Source of the DNA: Colletes latitarsis | Taxonomy: Eukaryota > Arthropoda > Insecta > Hymenoptera > Colletidae | Reading direction: 5' to 3' | Length of the DNA: 64,000 nt | Assembly: GCF_051014445.1 (NCBI RefSeq) | Contig: NC_135144.1 | Span: 4,154,001-4,218,000, forward strand | Shown here: one piece after another, positions 22,741 to 34,680 of the stretch | Layout: every line of letters begins with the position of its first letter | Position numbering within the stretch: the stretch's first letter is position 1 | The notes under the pieces: model-generated | Databases searched by the model: none | What the model was told of the DNA's origin: nothing | Seen by the model: only the letters and a program-made list of their open reading frames with translations | Translations under genes and position numbers: made by a program

Positions 22741-24050
22741 CGTGCCACTGTCGGTTGGTCTCGCGGGGTTCCGTGGCGATCGCGTGTCGTGAGGGTTGCC
22801 CGATCGCCAGAACCTGACGACCAGCGGGACGCTAGCCACGGGCCCGCGGAAAAACTGGAAAGTGGATCGGAGGAGGAAGTCCTTCGGTTCCGCTGCGCCA
22901 GTGAGACTTCCCAGTCACGTGATCGCGAGGGGTTGCGGAAGAAGGGGAGAACGGAGTGTTCCGTAGTCAGCGGTATTCCGAGGTGACGAGGGGAACCTTG
23001 TTCCTCGTGGAACAACCTTAGAACGCGTAACCTCGATTTTCCCGTCAGTGTATTTTATTTTTATGGTGATCTCGGCGTTGCGTGCTTCGGCGATGCTTGT
23101 TTACCGTGTGCGCGAGGTCCAGTTCAAGGAGAAGCAGAAATAGAGCAGAGAAAGGGAATCAACCCTTGATGTTCCAATATTGCAAGATGATCGCGACCAT
23201 CGACTGCGGAACAAGATCGCCCGGGTCCGAGGTGAAATCGTTATTCGCGAGACACGCGAACACGATGGACACTTTCGGTTGTTTTCGTCGATAGGAATGG
23301 TCCTGTTCATCGATCGAGCCGCGTTTGTTCCAACAGCGATGAGAAACCAGTGCGAGACAGGCCAGTGTTTACGTAGACTCGACCGATGATCGGGGAGAAC
23401 GTGCAAGTTTCGCGTTTCGATCGTGAATCGGGATGACCTGATTTCGTTCAGGAAGAAGAGGATCGATCCTAAAACTGTTTGACCCTGCCGCGAACCTAGA
23501 CGAATGTTTCGAGAAGAGGATCCCTCTTGACGACTCGCATCCTCGCGCGATACCACTGCCAATACTAATTTGAATGGGGTATGTTGTGCGATTCAACGAC
23601 GACAAGGTATTTCCTTACGACGGGAGCCAAGTTCCGACCGAACGCGGCGTCGTTTTTGCAACAAGTTTCTACCCAATGATCGCACGTCGATCGACACGCA
23701 GGTGTGGCACAGTTTCCTGTTTGTTTAGCGCGTACGTTGACGGTTGGAGCCTCGAATGACAGCGCACGCGATGATTCATTGTCCCTGTGTGCAAAATACC
23801 CTCGTATTTTGCGGCAATCCGTTCCAAGATTTACGAGACATTAATGCCACCGATCGTTACAGAACTCTATTAAATCGTCTCGCGTTCGATTTCCCCGTTT
23901 TTTATTGCACTATGAATTCTCCGAATATGAATTTTATTCACGGAAGTTTCTCTCTCGGTTTTACATGAATTCTTATCACTCGAGGTTTGAATTTTCCTGG
24001 CAGTTTTAACTAGAAACAGTATAAGAGGTTGCACCTTTGCGCGAAATGCG

Positions 24051-24086
24051 CATAAAAACGTCCCCGAAAGCTGAACTGTTCAGTAT
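24051..24086 (+). promoter_or_regulatory. Candidate core promoter (CATAAAA plus TTCAGTAT initiator)
   Basis: CATAAAA starts at 24051 and an arthropod-type initiator TTCAGT has its central A at 24082, a spacing of 31 bp, which is the usual TATA-to-start distance. The TATA box is imperfect. It lies in the CpG-rich island 460 bp upstream of a stronger candidate. Confidence 0.3.
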
Positions 24087-24507
24087 CAAGCTGTGCTGAC
24101 CGTCACAAGCTCTTTTTTCTAACGCTAGGTACACATTTGAATAAACCACGCGAACAATTTGTGCATCAAAGCGTGTAAATCGTGTCGCGTAAGCACCGCG
24201 GCAAATACGAGAATTTTGTGAAATTTTTTCCTTCCTCGACCCGGAAGAACCGCGGTAACTCGCCGCAAGACAGAAATTCTCTGCGGAAAACGAAAAAAAG
24301 GCGTCGAGCAGACGGTAATGAAACGACGCGCAGAGTTCGTGTTACACCTTCCCTTAATCCGAACACGCACACGAAAATTACGAGTGCGAATCGTTAAATG
24401 GTCGGATTTAAGCTTATCGCCTCTGTATATCACGCTCGAACGAACGGAAGTAGCTACACACCCAGTTAAAAGCACTTGACCCTTAACTGCGCCGTATAGA
24501 TCCCGGC

Positions 24508-24545
24508 TATAAATCACCCTCGAGAGCCTTTAGGCATCTCAGTCA
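24508..24545 (+). promoter_or_regulatory. Candidate core promoter (TATAAAT plus TCAGT initiator)
   Basis: TATAAAT at 24508-24514 is followed by CTCAGTCA with the initiator A at 24541, 33 bp downstream of the first T. Both elements match arthropod consensus well, and the site sits at the right edge of the CpG-rich island. No obvious translated exon or splice donor follows, so the start site is a prediction only. Confidence 0.4.
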
Positions 24546-24736
24546 CGCTCCAAAAAATGTTGCCAAATTTACATTAAAAGGAGACGGCCTTCGAATTTTT
24601 GATTAGAATTAAAAACGCGGGTAAAAAGTTTCGAATTCACGGAACGTAGAAATTTTTCCAAACACCGAAGAGCGCATGAGTCGTTAGGAATCTGCACTTT
24701 GGGAAACTATCGTAGTCAACTTTGCAAATCGTATTA

Positions 24737-26156
24737 CTGGGTATTTGGTTGCTAATAGCGGTCCTCTCAGGAAATGATTCAACAAACAGAAATAAGACGA
24801 AAGTCAAGAATAACGAAATTCTCTTAATTAAAACTGTAAGGTATTTTAATTAAGAGCATTGAGAAAATCCGTACTTTAAGAAATTGTTGTAGTAAACTTT
24901 GGAAATCGTATTACGCTTATGCAGGGTGTTCATTTCAAAGCTTTGAATTTACATATCTCGAAAACAACATATTTTCGAGGGAAATGCTAAATGCAAAAGT
25001 TACTTGGTTTCGAGGGGTATACACAAAATTAAAGACCTATATTTTTATTTACAGATTCTTATTCTACGTAAAAAAGAAAACCACTCTTTAATTTAATCTC
25101 ACACGGATATTTAAAAATAAAAAATTTATTTACTTATCAAACTTTATTTTTTTTATAATTCACGTGGCTGCTTTACTACATAAAGAATCGCAGTAGTTTT
25201 TTACACCTCCAAAACATACATAAAATTTTGAAACAATAGATTATCATTATGTTTTCGAAATGCTCTCCACTCTATGCTAAACATTTTCCATTTTATTAAA
25301 CATCCTTGCAAGACAAAGTTTGATAAAAAAATTTTTCATATCAAAATTTATTCTTTTTTTACATAGAATAAGAATCTTTAAATAAAAGTATAGATTTCTA
25401 TTAAAAAGGAACGTTAACATTCAAATAACCTTGAAAGCATTTACAGATAAAAAGTAAATAAAACAGTTGTACTTCTTAGATTTAATTTCAAATGAACACC
25501 TTGTATATCCTTTCAGTGAATGATTCAACAAACCAAAATAAGACAAATCAAGAATAACGAAATAGCATTTTCTGGTTTCTTCAATTTTCAAACTGTAATG
25601 TATATTAATTAAAAGTATTGAGAAAACAGATTTTAGGGCCTCATAATCACGCTTTGTTTACTATAGAAAATAATTTGCTGAATGTGCGTTTGTAAGTAAT
25701 ATTGGTCCCCAGGAGAACATAAAATTTTTTTTTATAAATGGAAGCTTGTCATAAGTTTGCCCTAAAAGTGTCGAGACATATATGGAGGGAACTTTAGTGG
25801 ATATTTTATATTTCACATCAAAAAATATCTTTACCGTTTCAAGCATTCAGACATTTAGTAGAAACTGTCGTAAATATATTTACTGCGTCGAGTTCTAGTT
25901 ACGTTTCACGGCAATGGCTGGTACATTTTAGTCGATAATTGAATTTAATCTCGAAACGATCGATAAATCGTTATCATGTACAGTTTCTATTTATATTATC
26001 CGGACGATTGTTTCTGATGCAAAGGTACGAACATTTTATTTTCCAAATTGAAATATCCTGTGAAATATTTACATTTACATTATTCTTGATTTTCGTCTTA
26101 TTTTGTTTTGTTCAATCATTCCCTGAAAGGACTACTATTAGTAACTAAATACCTAG
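24737..26156. mobile_element. TIR element CTGGGTATTTGG, carrying a second element
   Basis: Inverted ends of about 75 bp: CTGGGTATTTGGTTGCTAAT at 24737 and the complement of CTAGGTATTTAGTTACTAAT ending at 26156, with TA at 24735-24736 and 26157-26158. Its subterminal part contains AAATAAGACGAAA and TCAAGAATAA, the same core as the CAGGGTG family although the outer ends differ. A second, partial left-end copy lies at about 25508-25631. The element at 24922-25503 interrupts it. No transposase is visible. Confidence 0.7.
24922..25503. mobile_element. TIR/foldback element CARGGTGTTCATTT
   Basis: Ends CAGGGTGTTCATTTCAAA (left) and the complement of CAAGGTGTTCATTTGAAA (right). Inner parts are also partly complementary (TTATTTACAGATTCTTATTC near 25036 against the complement of the segment near 25370), so it is foldback-like. 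It is nested inside the 24737-26156 element. A third, single-ended fragment of this family follows at 26163. Confidence 0.65.
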
Positions 26157-26162
26157 TACGTA

Positions 26163-26305
26163 CAAGGTGTTCACTTGAAAATTTTAAATCTAAGAAATAC
26201 AACTATTTCATTTATTTTTTATCTATGAAAACTTTCAAGGTTATTTGAAATGTAACGTTACTTTTTAAATGGAAATCTATATTTTCATTCAGAAATTTGT
26301 TTTTG
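26163..26305. repeat. Single end of the CARGGTGTTCATTT family
   Basis: About 140 bp beginning CAAGGTGTTCACTTGAAAAT that match the complement of the right end of the 24922-25503 element (shared TTTCAAGGTTATTTGAA and GGAAATCTATA). No partner end follows. It abuts the right end of the 24737-26156 element. The rest of 26306-26935 is featureless AT-rich DNA. Confidence 0.6.
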
Positions 26306-26935
26306 GGTTCCTATTTGCATATTTTTATTGACGACATACCACCAGACTATGTAAATTTACTAAAAAAAAAAAAGAAGTAGTTAAAGTTTTTAACAGGAGA
26401 TATTTCAAAAGTCATTCATTCAATATTCATCTCGAGTGTTTGTATATTTACTCACATAATATTTTTGTCCATTGTAAATACATATAAGTATAGTTTTATC
26501 AGATTAAATCATAACTCTTTCATTAATACCTCACAATTCTGTCTTCTGCAAGTCGTTCAAGCAAACTTGATAAAGACTATTAATATTTTTCAGTTGAAAT
26601 AAAGTGAAAGGAAACTTTGTATAAAAAATAATCTGCATTAAAAATATGCTAAAGGAGAATATACAATTGAAAATATATCATTCGAAATATTGCAAGTATT
26701 AATAAAAATTCATCATTAGATATAAATTTAAATTAAAACATTTAAAGACCAGACGCACAATTAGGAATACGATAATAAGGATACGTTAGTCGCATTCACA
26801 TTGAAACGAAATTATTTTAATCGAATGACACAAATTATATTCATACACATATAATTGTTTTTCCTCGAATAGTGCAACCAGCCAATAACATTAAATTAAT
26901 TGAATAACAAAAAAATCGAACAAGATGGCTATATT

Positions 26936-27323
26936 ATGCATGTGCGACCACCCCCGGGAAAAATTTTGATGGATAATTCTAGAGGGCAAACCAAGACGAA
27001 AATCAAGAATATCAATTTGATAATTGAGGATTCGTTAAAAAGTTATTAAAAAATTAAATTAAAAAATTTCAACTCATTTACGGAAAAATTATTTTCGGTT
27101 GCGAGGGTCAATTACAATCACTTTTGGTGAATAGACATACCCCCGAAATCCTACTCACTTTCGAGACAAAAATTCCATACCGAAAATATTCTGTGTGGCC
27201 GGAAATATTTCTATAACTCTTTAACGAAGCTTCAATCAACAAATTAGTATCCTTGATTTTCGTCTTATTTTGACCCCTAGAATCTCCCATTAAAATTTTT
27301 CCCAGGGTTGGCCGAGCACCCTG
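26936..27323 (+). mobile_element. CAGGGTG-family TIR element, short form
   Basis: A 388 bp copy with one internal ~140 bp unit. The left end is decayed (ATGCATGTGCGACCACCCCC aligned to the consensus), while the right end GGCCGAGCACCCTG is well kept, followed by TA. Core motif present at both ends. Orientation opposite to the copy at 194-598. Confidence 0.8.
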
Positions 27324-29828
27324 TATAATATTTAGTATACACGTTTATATATTTTGTCTCGTATACAGTTTACTTGAATATAGAAACGTAAAAATTTCCA
27401 AATACATAAAATATTTTAAAACTTCCTTAAAAAATATTTCATATACATTTGCCCGATTTCAATGGCTGTATTCGATCGAATATGAAAGTGTTTTTCCTAA
27501 AGGTAAATTGAAGAATGTTTAATCACAACAATACAATCTCCAAATGAGATTTCTGACGACAGCACAATAACATTTCTGATGGCCGACGTTTCGTTTCATT
27601 GCTACCATAATTTCTCACTTAACAGCAACGTCATCCTTAATGCTTTCGTGTCACCCACCTGACATTCCTATTATCTGGATGCGTAATATAAAAGTACTGC
27701 GAAAGTGTTGGAAATTATGATTCCCATTGTTCTCGCTGATTCAATGATTTCACGTCACGGTCAGAAGCGTCATATTGTTTTAGCAGCAATTTACGGTCGG
27801 CCCGTCATGCTCAACTCTACGTTCGAGCCAAAGGAAACGTTTTAATATTATGTCATTCTTCCACAAAATAAACGAAGACGGACACAAAACTTTCGTGGAA
27901 TCGTCAGGAAATTTGCTTCTGCATAAAAGGACGAGTACATAATGCAGTTGAACTTAAATTTCCTGCTTTTCTTTCGATCGGATCCAAAGGATTAATGGGC
28001 GTAAACTTCTCGGAAAGTAGAACTTGAAAAAAATTAATAAGAAAATTTCTACTAGATCAAATGGTAATGTATTATTTAAAGTACACAATAACATTAGAAT
28101 AACTACCACTCGATGAAGTTCCGTTTATATCATAAAATTACAACAACAGCAATATTTTACAATAAAATATAATATTCTTAAAGACTAAGTGAAAATGTTT
28201 AACTATGCTTTCACTGTTTTTTTTTCTGTTCTGCCATTCTTTTAAATATTCCTTAATGGAGAAAACAATAAAAGAAGGTGAATGATCAAGCGAGAATGAA
28301 ATTAAAAAGGTCGGTAGGTCGTTAAAGGAAAAAGTGGACGTTAAATTAAATATTTTGATATTTCGACGCAGAATGTTTAGGGGCGTTTAATAGTTTGTGT
28401 CTCGCCATAATTTGTCCACCAAGAGTGATAAAATTTTTTATTTTACCTCGTTGTAACCTTGATGAATTCTTTATCTATGTTTTGATGGATATTGAACATG
28501 TATAATGTCTTTCGAGAATAGCTTGATATTTATTTTAAATGGAAGAGGAAATTATTTCAACGAATTTATCTTACAATAATAACAGGCATCAACATAGTTA
28601 TTGAAAGTATTTATTTTCAAACATACGTGTATGTATAAATACATACTTAGATATAACATACGTCTAGATTTTGAATTGGCGTGGAAATCCTCTGATTAGT
28701 GAATGTAATATTTATAAAATTATGCCTAATTTTAATTTCAAATTTTCGAAAAAGCAAAATTTAGAAAGAATTGATAGAAAATGTTTATAGAATACGTTTC
28801 TCTAGAAATATCTTTCCAGATCTGAATGGAATTAATTAATAAAGAAGCTTAATATATGTACAGATTAATCTTCTATAACCCAAATTATGTTTAGCTTCTG
28901 AAAAATACTAATGATGAGATATAAAATAAATAATTTTTAATTGTTGCTACTCTGGTATAGAATATTATAAAATAGTCGTATACTGATTGTTTGTAGGTCA
29001 TACTATTGTTTTAAAATCAGAGTTGAAGCGTTCCTAATATTTCTGGCGCAATAAGGAAATTCCAGAGGAAAATATTAAAAATAGGGAACTCCAGAATTCC
29101 ATTTTCTTGAATTGCAAAATATACGGTAAATGCTGAAGAGATCCAAAAAATATAATACCTAAAACAATAGAAAATATTAATCGTTTAATCAAAGTGAATT
29201 CTGAGTAAAATAAATTCTAATAAATTTTTGAAATTTAAAAGCCTTTAAAATTCCTTCTTTCCTTCGCATCGAATTCGAAATTAACAAGGTGTTAATTAAA
29301 GGGCACTGATTAAGCACAGGCCTCGACGTAGAGGATGGTAAACATCTTTAATGGATCGTACTTTGTTCTTGATTCGTTTTCATCCCTCCAACCCCCGTCT
29401 CATTATTTCCTTTATGTCGTCCGCGACTAGTATCAGCATTCTTTGTTTACGGATGAAAAGTCGGTCATGTGGTGCGCTACTGTAAACGTCCGTCCACTTT
29501 TGTGCTTGGAGGTGAATTAACGGAAGTCCTCTCTCATGGAAGGTAATTTACTTCGATACAGAAAACGGCGTCTCGTAAGTTTTCCATGGTCAGTAACCTT
29601 CCTGCCGTCAAAATGTTTTCATGAGAATTCTCTTTGACCGAAGAATTTTGTATCGAAAGTACAATGTTCGAAAATGATCATTTTTGTCACTTATCTGTCC
29701 ATTCTAAGGCAATGATTTCCAAACTTGTTCAAAATCTAAGTAGGGCAAACATTATATTCGAAAAATATCTCGAAAATAAACAATTTTTTATGGAAAAACA
29801 TGTTTCATAGCTTTTGAATAGGTTTTGA
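27324..29828. other. Unannotated stretch, no gene recognised
   Basis: AT-rich with two slightly GC-richer patches (about 27570-27900 and 29300-29620) that might be conserved non-coding DNA, but nothing in the sequence itself proves this. No open frame, RNA gene or repeat was supported. Confidence 0.5.
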
Positions 29829-30851
29829 TTAATGGGAGTTAATGGGATATTCTAGAGGCAAATTCAAAATAAGACGAAAATCAAAAATATCAATTTGTTG
29901 ATTGAGGCTTCGTTAAAAAGTTATTAAAAAATTAAATTAAGAAATTTCAAATCATTGTGAAAAAAACATTTTTAATTGCAGAGGTCAATTACAGTCATTT
30001 TTGGTCAATAGATATACCCCCGAAATCTTACCCACTTTCGAGAAAAAATATTTCTTACCGAAAATCTAATGTGAGGCCAGAAATGCACCCCCGAAATTTC
30101 ATGCGCATCTTTAAAACGTCATAACTTCTGAACGGATTGGAGGATTTTAATGATAAAAATGCAAACTATGCGTATTTTGGCGTAGAATATGTAGAAATTC
30201 CAAAAACATTCGAAAAATTGCTCTTTAACCCTGTAAAGTGAGAAAAACTACATAAAAATGGTCCAATTTTCAAACGACCATAACTCCTATAATAGTCAAT
30301 GGATTTCATTGAAATTCAGTTTGCAAGTAGAGCTCATGGGTACCTACAAAAAAGTATTCGACAAAATTTTCGTTGCACGTCAAACAAAATTACTAAAAAT
30401 CACAAACAAATTTTTAAGAAAAATCAACAAGGTGCCTAAATTTTTTGATGAAAAATAAAATTTCAAATCGTTCTGAAAAAATTATTTTCAGTTGCAGGGG
30501 TCAATTACAATCACTTTTAGTGAATAGACATACCACCGAAATCCTAACCACTTTCGAGAAAAAAATTCGAATAAATTCTGAATGTTTCGGCGAGAAAAAA
30601 ATTTTTCAAATCGACTTGAAAAAATTATTTTCGGTTGCAGGGGTCAATTACAATCATTTTTGATGATACTCTTGAAATCCTACGTACTTTGAAGAAAAAA
30701 ATTTTTTACGGAGATATACTCTATGGCCGAAAATGTTTCTTTAACTTTTTAACGAAGCCTCAATCAACAAATTAGTATCCTTGATTTTCGTCTTCTTTTG
30801 ACCTCTAGAATCTCCCATTAAAATTTTTCCCAAGTGTAGCCGAACACCCTG
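29829..30851 (+). mobile_element. CAGGGTG-family TIR element, long form, left-truncated
   Basis: About 1.02 kb. The left terminus is lost, and the first recognisable bases are TTAATGGGATATTCTAGAGG with a small insertion (AATTC) before the core. The right end TAGCCGAACACCCTG is intact and followed by TA. It carries three ~140 bp units and the long module with a frame from about 30336 (MGTYKKVFDKIFVARQTKLL). Confidence 0.82.
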
Positions 30852-31565
30852 TATAATCCCATCTAAAGATGTCATTCGAGCAAAATCGAGCAAAATCATT
30901 CCATGGCTCACAATGGTTATGGCTCTTATATATTATAGCAATTTATTATTTATGGCTCTTGTGGTTCTATGACATTTTTGAAATACATTCGTTAATTGTA
31001 ACGTTCTAAAAACAGTATTAAATAAATCTTCGGACGAATTGAATTTTACATAAAAAAGTTAAAAAACATTTTCTTTACTTTCTGTAGTAAAGAAAAGATA
31101 TAATAAAATCTTATTCGTTGTGTACTTAAATCATACTAAAAACGTGCATAATAGATATTTTAATCTATTTATAAAAATATTGTTTGTTTTAAAGGAACAA
31201 TTTCAATTGAAGTAGTATGAAAGTAATATATCGGGCAATATATGGACGTATTAGTTTTTGTTCATTTTTTTCGAGTACCAAAAATAGCTATTTTCGAGCA
31301 TTACCCTTCTCAGTTGTGCGGAAATCGATATCTTCGCATGTCATTTACTTCATTTATATTCAATTAGAACTGCCTGCTCTGTCGAGAACCTGGCGATATT
31401 AGCATACGAATGGACGATTTTGTGTTTTGTTTTTCCACGGTTCGGCAAAACTTTTCAGATCCTGACCCGAATCGAAAGTAGAACAGAGGAACAGTTTGCT
31501 ACACAAAGACATGCTTTGATATCTCCGCGAAATTTAATTTACAGTGTAAAAATTATATATAGATC
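30852..31565. other. Unannotated stretch, no gene recognised
   Basis: AT-rich sequence. The plus-strand frame at 31217-31402 has no recognisable motif. A short run of similar GGCTC...TATATTA phrases near 30905-30975 suggests a decayed local repeat. Confidence 0.45.
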
Positions 31566-32415
31566 GTAAACGTATTTTAAATGCTGTTACTCAATTATTT
31601 AATGGAGATTATGGCTTAGCAACGTTTCAGGGTATTTTGTACCAATTTTTCCCTATAGAAGACCGTTAACAATTCTCGTATTTTACGAATGATACTTTTT
31701 ATATAATGTACATTATTATCGTTAACGCAGCGATGTCAGCTTTAAATTTTGATTTGGTGCAAAGATTTCGATGTTGGGGCTTAATACATTGACGGACATA
31801 AATGCTATAACATTCAAATTTATAAGCCACATTATCATGCATTTTCTAAAATTATTTTGCACTTTAATGTAATGACTAACTGGTTCATTGAGTAGTTTCA
31901 TTTTATTTTGCCTTTGTGTATTTAACAATGTTCTTTAGCTAGCACATTGCGTAGATTAAGTAAAATTGTAACTCGTCTGGAACCAATAAATCTGGAACTC
32001 CCAAATTCTACTACTAAAGTTTGCTAGCTTTTCGTATTTGACAAACACAGTAAGTGTATTTAAAAAGCTATTACTCAATTCTTTAATAGCGAATTGAGTC
32101 ATGTCTATTAACGATTATGGGTTAACAACGTTTCAGGATGCATCATACCAATTTTTCCGTATATAAGACCGTTAACAATTTTTATATTTTACGAATGCGT
32201 TGGTAGTTGTAATGATAAAATTACATTTTCGTTGAAATGTCGAAACTTCACGATCGACCATGCATTTTTCAAGAGGTAGTCGATCCAGCAAGTAAGTTAC
32301 ATTAACTTTGATTGAAAGCTTGACCTGTAAAGGGCGACAATATTTGATGCATTCTAAAATCAAAAAAATTCCACTAGAGAGTTGCTAGCTTTTAGTATTC
32401 GATAAACATAGTACG
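31566..32415 (+). repeat. Old local direct duplication
   Basis: Blocks recur in the same orientation: TTACTCAATT...ACAACGTTTCAGG...ACCAATTTTTCC...AGACCGTTAACAATT at about 31587-31692 and again at 32070-32202; GTTTGCTAGCTTTTCGTATT near 32020 and GTTGCTAGCTTTTAGTATTC near 32381. The copies are diverged and unequally spaced (roughly 485 and 360 bp apart), so the duplication is old and has had insertions or deletions. No gene is visible. Confidence 0.6.
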
Positions 32416-33098
32416 CCTTTCTGTGACAAATTGTACAGTCACGAGTAGTGAGCTTTTCACGACGCGTTCTTAATTTTCTCTTTTTTCGTTTCTGTCGTTC
32501 TATTTGTAACGACGCGTTTCTCTCATATTTGACAACGGAAAACATCCTTTGTTAGTCGCGCGCAGCGTCTCCGAAAAAGCAATCCCAGCTCCGTTCCGGC
32601 TTTGGTAATAAAAGAGCGCCTTTGACTATCGAAAATTAAGAATTTCTCACAAGCACCGGAACAATGTGTCGTCTTGGACATACAACGTCGCAACATTGAT
32701 TAATCTCTCAATACACGAACGTGCGACCGATCCAACATCCACGCATGGTTCTTTGTTCCCCCTTCTTTGACTCCGCCTCTCTCCCTCGGCCTTCCGTCAC
32801 TATCGCGTGTTTCTCGTAATTCTCGGGATATTCTAGACGGTCTTTGTTTATCCGGGAAAAGTGTCCTCGTGGCCACGGCTGAAAAGCTGATCTCGTTTCG
32901 CCGCCATTCTCTCATGATTTACGAATTAATTTTCTTCCCCCTTGTTTCCCGCCGATAGGAAACGACGATTGATCCTCGCAGAATAACAATGCAACTCGAG
33001 GTGTCATCACTTTGAGGGAGAATATCAATCACATATGACGGTATTCACCCCTTACACATTTTTCCAGCCTAATCCGACAAAACTGATCACAGTTTTCT
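32416..33098. other. Moderately GC-rich stretch, no gene recognised
   Basis: The segment at about 32440-33000 is richer in G+C, with opposite-strand frames at 32700-32915 (minus) and 32767-32958 (plus) that overlap each other and show no known motif. It could be a small regulatory island. Nothing further can be supported. Confidence 0.4.
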
Positions 33099-33719
33099 GC
33101 ATTGCCGTTGTTTCTAGGCTTAACAATGTGTTTTTTGTTAATTTCAATAATGTATCTTGAGTTTTAGAGTCTTTAACACTAGGTTTACAGACACTCGTTG
33201 CGCATATTTTTATTATAATTCGCTACATTGACAGTTGCATTAAAATGCAGTTTTTCTTTTAATTAGAGGATACATTCATGTCATTACATCAATTCAATTC
33301 AACATAAATTGCTAACAAATAATATTTATGAGTCCTATAACGTTAAGTTTAGAATCTGAATGCGTCAAATTGACGCTTACCGTAAACCTAGTGTTAAAAT
33401 AGCGTAGAATGTGAAGGAAACAATTATTTTTGCCTCTTAATCGATCAGATTGAAAATAGATTGTCCCTAAAATTATTTCTATTGGGCAGTCGAGGAGTAT
33501 ATAGGAATAGGTTGAGTACTTGTGAGACAACGATCCCTCTGTTGGCGAATGCGGGAAGTGTTGCCACACTTCTTTACTGCATTTGTCTCTAGATTACTAA
33601 ACAACGTGTTTTTTTGTTAATTACAATTTTGTATCTTAAGTTTTAGAATTTTTAAGGTAGCGAATGTGAAGGAAACAATTATTTTTGCCCCTTAATTGAT
33701 CAGATTAAACAGAGACCTT
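33099..33719 (+). repeat. Diverged direct duplication
   Basis: Two block types occur twice each in the same orientation. GTTTCTAGGCTTAACAATGTG...TATCTTGAGTTTTAGA (about 33109-33168) recurs as TCTCTAGATTACTAAACAACGTG...TATCTTAAGTTTTAGA (about 33585-33646). GAATGTGAAGGAAACAATTA (about 33407) recurs at about 33662. No coding frame is conserved between the copies. Confidence 0.65.
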
Positions 33720-34197
33720 AAGGACTTCATAGAGTATTAGAGATACTGAGAAAAGGAGACGTATGTGTGTGTGTAGTTGTGTGTCTGCAAATCGTGGATG
33801 CAGATGTAATAGATTTACACTCGTACGTCATTACAATGGCTTAGGTCTGTCCTGGATTAATTGCAATCGAACACAATCCCAGTAATCGGTGAAATATGTG
33901 GTTTGGTTGCGTGTCATGCGTCGCGAGAGATGAACTGGCACTTTGCGATAAGAAAACTAATATTCGACTCCTTCACCCAGATAGCTTTAAGCCGGTTGAA
34001 ATGACGATCCTTGAAAATTGCTGTGTCACGAGGAAGATCCAGCGACTATTTCTAGGTATTGCTTGTCGACAAGCGACTTGAAAATAATTGTTTACTCGAA
34101 AGCGAACCATTTCGTTCTACTTTTATTTGTTCACATAGTCGTCAATCGTTTGAAGCACTACTTCGATCTCTATAAAAATAGATCTTTCATACATATA
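33720..34197. other. Unannotated stretch, short GT microsatellite
   Basis: Contains an imperfect (GT)n run at about 33765-33784. The frames at 33896-34081 and 34018-34311 (the latter running into the next element) show no motif. Confidence 0.45.
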
Positions 34198-34680
34198 GAG
34201 GGTGTTCGGGCACCCCTGGAAAGAATTTTAATGGAAGATTCTAGAGGCCAAAATAAGACGAAAATCGAGAATATCAATTTGTTGTTTGAGAGTTCGTTAA
34301 AAAGTTATTAAAAAATTAAATTAAAAATCAATTACAATCATTTTTGGTGAATAGACATACCCCCGAAATCCTACTCACTTTCGAGAAAAAAATTCAAGGA
34401 GGTGCTGAAATTTTTCGGCAAAATTAAAAGATTTCAAATCGTTCTAAAAAAATTATTTTTGGTTGCAGGGGCCAATTAAAATAATTTTTGGTGAATAGAC
34501 ACACCCCTGAATTTCTACGTGCTGTCGAGAAAAAATTTTTTACGGAAAGTATACTGTATGGCCGAAAATGTTTCTATAACTTTTTAACGAAATCAACAAA
34601 TTACTATCCTTGATTTTCGTCTTATTTTGGCCTCATGAATCTCCCACTAAAATTTTTCCGAGGGGTGACCGAATACCCTG
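34198..34680 (+). mobile_element. CAGGGTG-family TIR element, short form with two units
   Basis: A 483 bp copy from GAGGGTGTTCGGGCACCCC to GGGTGACCGAATACCCTG, with TA on both sides. It has two ~140 bp internal units and lacks the long module. Right-hand core is partly deleted. Confidence 0.82.

Larger units (their letters stand above)
21900..24560. promoter_or_regulatory. CpG-rich island, probable host promoter/5' region
   Basis: About 2.6 kb that is clearly richer in G+C and CpG than its surroundings, with many overlapping open frames on both strands (as expected from few stop codons in GC-rich DNA, not from coding). No frame shows a recognisable domain, and opposite-strand frames overlap freely. 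In insects with AT-rich genomes such islands often mark promoters or first exons of regulated genes. That reading is inference; the coding exons, if any, would be outside this window. Confidence 0.45.
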
